Assembly (NCBI GenBank): GCA_028694545.1
Contig: JAQVKV010000041.1
Location: forward strand, 1-9,607
Reading direction: 5' to 3'
DNA length: 9,607 bases
Origin: Zavarzinia sp.
GTDB lineage: Bacteria; Pseudomonadota; Alphaproteobacteria; Zavarziniales; Zavarziniaceae
Below, one piece after another: positions 6,815 to 9,607 of this stretch; position 1 is the first letter of the stretch; the number at the start of each line of letters is the position of its first letter. Both the position numbers and the translations under genes were made by a program. Below the pieces are notes generated by a model that had not been told where the DNA came from, did not search any database, and saw only the letters and a list, made by a program, of their open reading frames with translations.

Positions 6815-6927
6815 CCTTCGACAGAAAGGGGATGGCTTCGGGTTCGACGGCGGATGCAGAGGATCTCCGTTTGCCGGACACGGTAAGTCAGCCTCACTGA
6901 CCTTTCCTCGCGTTTGACGGATCCCGC

Positions 6928-7293
6928 ATGGACGAGCTGCTCAGGGAATATCTGCCGATCCTGATTTTTCTCGGGGTCGCACTCGCGCTGTCGATCGTCA
7001 TGATCGTCGCCTCCCTCATCGCCGGCGAGCAGAAGCCGGATGCGGAAAAGCTTTCCGCCTATGAATGCGGTTTCGATGCGTTCTCGGACGCGCGCGGCCG
7101 CTTCGACGTCAAGTTCTACCTGGTGTCGATTCTCTTCATCATCTTCGACCTCGAAGTGGCGTTCCTCTTCCCCTGGGCCGTGTCGCTGGGCGACATCGGC
7201 ACCTTCGGGTTCTGGTCGATGATGGTGTTCCTTGGCGTGCTCACCGTGGGCTTCGCCTATGAATGGAAGAAGGGGGCTCTCGAATGGGAGTGA
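6928..7293 (+). CDS. nuoA: NADH-quinone oxidoreductase subunit A (NuoA, ND3 homologue)
   Basis: NuoA is a small membrane subunit of respiratory complex I at the junction of the membrane and peripheral arms, near the quinone channel. The 121-residue product has three membrane helices (about 9-33, 63-85, 92-111). The conserved loop YECGF (45-49) contains Cys47, the position of the mitochondrial ND3 cysteine that becomes exposed in the deactive enzyme. The second helix carries the family's acidic residues in FDLEVAF (D74, E76). ATG at 6928 gives the usual length, but its ribosome binding site is weak (GACGGA). It is the first gene of nuoABCD and overlaps the nuoB start by 10 bases, which suggests translational coupling. 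Confidence 0.97.
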   Translation: MDELLREYLPILIFLGVALALSIVMIVASLIAGEQKPDAEKLSAYECGFDAFSDARGRFDVKFYLVSILFIIFDLEVAFLFPWAVSLGDIGTFGFWSMMVFLGVLTVGFAYEWKKGALEWE

Positions 7294-7820
7294 TCACCAA
7301 GGCCGGCGATGCCGGCGTGCCGGTCAAGGACCCGTTCTTCACCGATATTTCCGACGAACTGGCGGACAAGGGCTTCCTCGTCACCAATCTCGACGCCCTG
7401 GTGAACTGGGCGCGGACCGGTTCGCTGTGGTGGATGACCTTCGGTCTCGCCTGCTGCGCCGTCGAGATGATGCATTCCTCGATGCCGCGCTACGACATGG
7501 AACGCTTCGGCGTCGCCCCGCGCGCCTCGCCGCGCCAGTCCGACGTGATGATCGTCGCCGGCACGCTGACCAACAAGATGGCGCCCGCCATGCGCAAGGT
7601 CTACGACCAGATGTCGGAGCCGCGCTGGGTCATCTCCATGGGCAGCTGCGCCAACGGTGGCGGCTATTATCACTATTCCTATTCGGTGGTGCGCGGCTGT
7701 GATCGCATCGTGCCGGTGGACGTCTATGTGCCGGGCTGTCCGCCCACGGCCGAGGCGCTCCTCTACGGCATTCTGCAGCTGCAGAAGAAGATCCGCCGCA
7801 CCCAGACCATCGCCAGGTAA
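7284..7820 (+). CDS. nuoB: NADH-quinone oxidoreductase subunit B (NuoB, PSST)
   Basis: NuoB carries iron-sulfur cluster N2, the last electron carrier before ubiquinone. The 178-residue product shows all four cluster cysteines: the adjacent pair C57-C58 in LACCAVE, C122 in GSCANGG, and C152 in VPGCPPT. The RGCD and GYYHYSYS segments lie between the last two. I chose ATG at 7284 rather than the in-frame ATG at 7263 because AGGGGG (7271-7276) is well placed for 7284. That start also gives a 10-base overlap with nuoA instead of 31. nuoC follows after 10 bp, so the genes are one operon. Confidence 0.97.
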   Translation: MGVITKAGDAGVPVKDPFFTDISDELADKGFLVTNLDALVNWARTGSLWWMTFGLACCAVEMMHSSMPRYDMERFGVAPRASPRQSDVMIVAGTLTNKMAPAMRKVYDQMSEPRWVISMGSCANGGGYYHYSYSVVRGCDRIVPVDVYVPGCPPTAEALLYGILQLQKKIRRTQTIAR

Positions 7821-7830
7821 GGGCCAAGAC

Positions 7831-8484
7831 ATGGCGCTTTATCCCAATGCCGATATCCAGGCGGCTTTCGTCGCGCGACTCGAAGCCCTGATGGGCGAGG
7901 GGGCGCTGGGCCTCACCGCCGTCACCGTCGCTCACGACGAGATCACGGTGACCGCCGAGACGGCCAAGGTCGCCGAGCTGCTCGTCGCGCTGAAGGCCGA
8001 TAAGGCCCTGCTGCTCGACCAGCTCGTCGACATCTGCGGTGTCGACTATCCCGAGCGCGACAAGCGCTTCGACGTCGTCTACCACCTGCTGTCCATGCGC
8101 AAGAACATGCGCCTGCGCGTGAAGCTGAAGACCGACGAGGACACCCCGGTGCCGAGCGTCGTCGACATCTTCCCGACCGCCGGCTGGTTCGAGCGCGAAG
8201 CCTGGGACATGTACGGCATCTTCTTCGACGGCAATCCGGACCTGCGCCGCATCCTCACCGACTATGGTTTCGAGGGGCACCCCTTGCGCAAGGACTTCCC
8301 GCTGACCGGCTATGTCGAGCTGCGCTACGACGAAGAGCAGAAGCGCGTCGTCTACGAGCCCGTGAAGCTGACCCAGGAATTCCGCCGCTTCGATTTCCTG
8401 AGCCCCTGGGAAGGCGCCAAATACATCCTGCCCGGTGACGAGAAGGCGGCCCCGGCCGCTCCGCCGGCGCCGGCCAAGAACTGA
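7831..8484 (+). CDS. nuoC: NADH-quinone oxidoreductase subunit C (NuoC, 30 kDa)
   Basis: NuoC is a cluster-free structural subunit of the peripheral arm of complex I that packs against NuoD. The 217-residue product carries the 30-kDa subunit signature from E121 ([12 protein letters not shown] then [11 protein letters not shown]), followed by HPLRKDFP at 150-157. The C-terminus ends in a low-complexity Ala/Pro tail (about 205-217). ATG at 7831 follows AAGGG (7819-7823), which overlaps the nuoB stop. A longer in-frame reading from 7657 would run 58 codons through nuoB and is rejected. It is a separate gene, not fused to nuoD as in E. coli NuoCD. Confidence 0.97.
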   Translation: MALYPNADIQAAFVARLEALMGEGALGLTAVTVAHDEITVTAETAKVAELLVALKADKALLLDQLVDICGVDYPERDKRFDVVYHLLSMRKNMRLRVKLKTDEDTPVPSVVDIFPTAGWFEREAWDMYGIFFDGNPDLRRILTDYGFEGHPLRKDFPLTGYVELRYDEEQKRVVYEPVKLTQEFRRFDFLSPWEGAKYILPGDEKAAPAAPPAPAKN

Positions 8485-8497
8485 CGGGACGGTCGCC

Positions 8498-9607
8498 ATG
8501 TCCGAAGTCGACATCAAATCCTACAGCCTGAACTTCGGGCCGCAGCATCCGGCGGCCCACGGCGTGCTGCGTCTCGTCATCGAACTCGACGGCGAGATGA
8601 TCGAACGCTGCGATCCGCACGTCGGCCTCCTGCACCGGGGCACGGAAAAGCTGATCGAGCACAAGACCTACATGCAGGCGGTGCCCTATTTCGACCGGCT
8701 GGACTACGTCTGCCCGATGAATCAGGAGCATGCCTTCGTTCTCGCCGCCGAGAAGCTGATCGGCTGCAAGATCCCGGAACGCGCGCAATACATGCGCGTG
8801 CTCTGGTGCGAGATCGGGCGCATCGCCAATCACCTGATGAACACCATGGCCCACGGCATGGACGTGGGCGCGCTCACCCCCATTCTCTGGGGCTTCGAGG
8901 AGCGCGAGAAGCTGATGGGCTTCTACGAGCGGGTGTGCGGCGCGCGCCTGCACGCTGCCTATTTCCGCGTCGGCGGCGTCCATCAGGACATGCCGGCGGG
9001 TCTTGCCGAAGACATCATGGAATGGACCGAGACCTTCCCCAAGGTGCTCGACGACCTCGAGACCCTGATCGTCGGCAATCGCATCTTCAAGCAGCGCAAC
9101 GTCGACATCGGCGTCGTCTCGGCCGAGGACGCGATCGCATGGGGCTTTACCGGCCCCATGCTGCGCGGTTCGGGTGTCGCCTGGGATCTGCGCAAATCGC
9201 AGCCCTATGACGCCTACGACAAGATGGATTTCGACGTTCCCGTGGGCCGGAACGGCGATTGCTACGATCGTTTCGTGCTGCGCTTCTACGAAATGCGCGA
9301 GTCGCTGAAGATCATCCGCCAGGCCATCCAGCAGATGCCGGAAGGCCCTGTGATGACCGAGGACGGCAAGGTGGCGCCGCCGAAGCGTGGCGACATGAAG
9401 CGGTCGATGGAAGCGCTGATCCATCACTTCAAGCTTTACACCGAGGGTTTCCACGTCCCGGCCGGCGAAGTCTACGCGGCCGTCGAGGCGCCCAAGGGCG
9501 AATTCGCCGTCTATCTGGTCGGCGACGGCACCAACAAGCCCTATCGCTGCATGATCCGCGCGCCGGCCTTCGTGCACCTCCAGGCCATGGATTTCATGGC
9601 CACGGGG
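8498..9607 (+). CDS. nuoD: NADH-quinone oxidoreductase subunit D (NuoD, 49 kDa), 3' end cut
   Basis: NuoD is the 49-kDa subunit of complex I, related to the large subunit of NiFe hydrogenases. With NuoB it forms the ubiquinone head-group site. The window holds 370 codons with no stop; the family is usually a little under 400, so only the extreme C-terminus is missing. The start region has GPQHPAAHG, with His21 as the likely quinone-binding histidine, and Tyr70 in YFDRLDY. Their 49-residue spacing equals that of His38 and Tyr87 in Thermus. Hydrogenase-type cysteine pairs are absent, as expected. ATG at 8498 lies 13 bp after the nuoC stop with GGGACGG just upstream. nuoE would be expected next. 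Confidence 0.97.
   Translation, partial: MSEVDIKSYSLNFGPQHPAAHGVLRLVIELDGEMIERCDPHVGLLHRGTEKLIEHKTYMQAVPYFDRLDYVCPMNQEHAFVLAAEKLIGCKIPERAQYMRVLWCEIGRIANHLMNTMAHGMDVGALTPILWGFEEREKLMGFYERVCGARLHAAYFRVGGVHQDMPAGLAEDIMEWTETFPKVLDDLETLIVGNRIFKQRNVDIGVVSAEDAIAWGFTGPMLRGSGVAWDLRKSQPYDAYDKMDFDVPVGRNGDCYDRFVLRFYEMRESLKIIRQAIQQMPEGPVMTEDGKVAPPKRGDMKRSMEALIHHFKLYTEGFHVPAGEVYAAVEAPKGEFAVYLVGDGTNKPYRCMIRAPAFVHLQAMDFMATG

Larger units (their letters stand above)
6650..6927 (+). other. Gene-free leader region upstream of nuoA
   Basis: No convincing protein gene lies in these 278 bases. The left half (6660-6720) is packed with inverted repeats. The middle (6786-6814) holds candidate -10 elements. The right part is a probable nuo 5' leader with a 5-bp hairpin (GTCAG 6887-6891, CTGAC 6897-6901) and a 22-codon open frame (6832-6900) whose ATG directly abuts its G-run, which is poor spacing for translation. 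Confidence 0.6.

Noticed and set aside
8255..9577. 440-codon open frame on the reverse strand, antisense to nuoC/nuoD
   Set aside because: It is a shadow of GC-rich codon usage in nuoD. No motif was recognised and it would span two conserved genes.

Overview
This window reads as chromosomal DNA from an alphaproteobacterium. The GC content is high, the proteins are close to alphaproteobacterial ClpX, Lon, HU and Nuo forms, and the order clpX - lon - HU gene - tRNA - nuoABCD is, from general knowledge, a recurrent alphaproteobacterial arrangement. A Rhodospirillales-like host is a guess; the sequence does not settle the order or genus.

Left part (1-4374), protein quality control and nucleoid: clpX, the ATP-dependent unfoldase, is followed by a long GC-rich hairpin. 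A sigma-32-like promoter for lon appears to start inside the loop of that hairpin. lon is complete with all catalytic residues and ends at a strong intrinsic terminator. A small HU gene follows with its own sigma-70-type promoter and terminator hairpins.

Middle part (4375-6650), a tRNA-punctuated accessory stretch: it holds tRNA-Val(UAC), a reverse-strand gene for a small protein with the Cys/His/Asp motifs of YopT-type (C58) cysteine proteases, tRNA-Asp(GUC), a gene for a six-helix membrane protein resembling the emopamil-binding protein (sterol isomerase, EXPERA) fold, and a second, identical tRNA-Asp(GUC). The two tRNA-Asp genes form an 88-bp perfect direct repeat, each copy with a matching promoter and its own terminator. 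They bracket the membrane-protein gene. These two cargo genes are the least ordinary content of the window.

Right part (6650-9607), respiratory complex I: a roughly 280-bp leader contains clustered inverted repeats and candidate -10 elements. It is followed by a tightly packed nuoA-nuoB-nuoC-nuoD operon, with nuoD cut by the window end. These are the first membrane subunit (NuoA) and the peripheral-arm subunits that carry cluster N2 and form the quinone site (NuoB, NuoC, NuoD).

The housekeeping genes look intact and conventional. The points of interest are the two unusual cargo genes, the tRNA-Asp direct repeat, the nesting of the lon promoter in the clpX hairpin, and the palindrome cluster upstream of nuoA. 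No CRISPR array, transposase, integrase or phage gene is visible.
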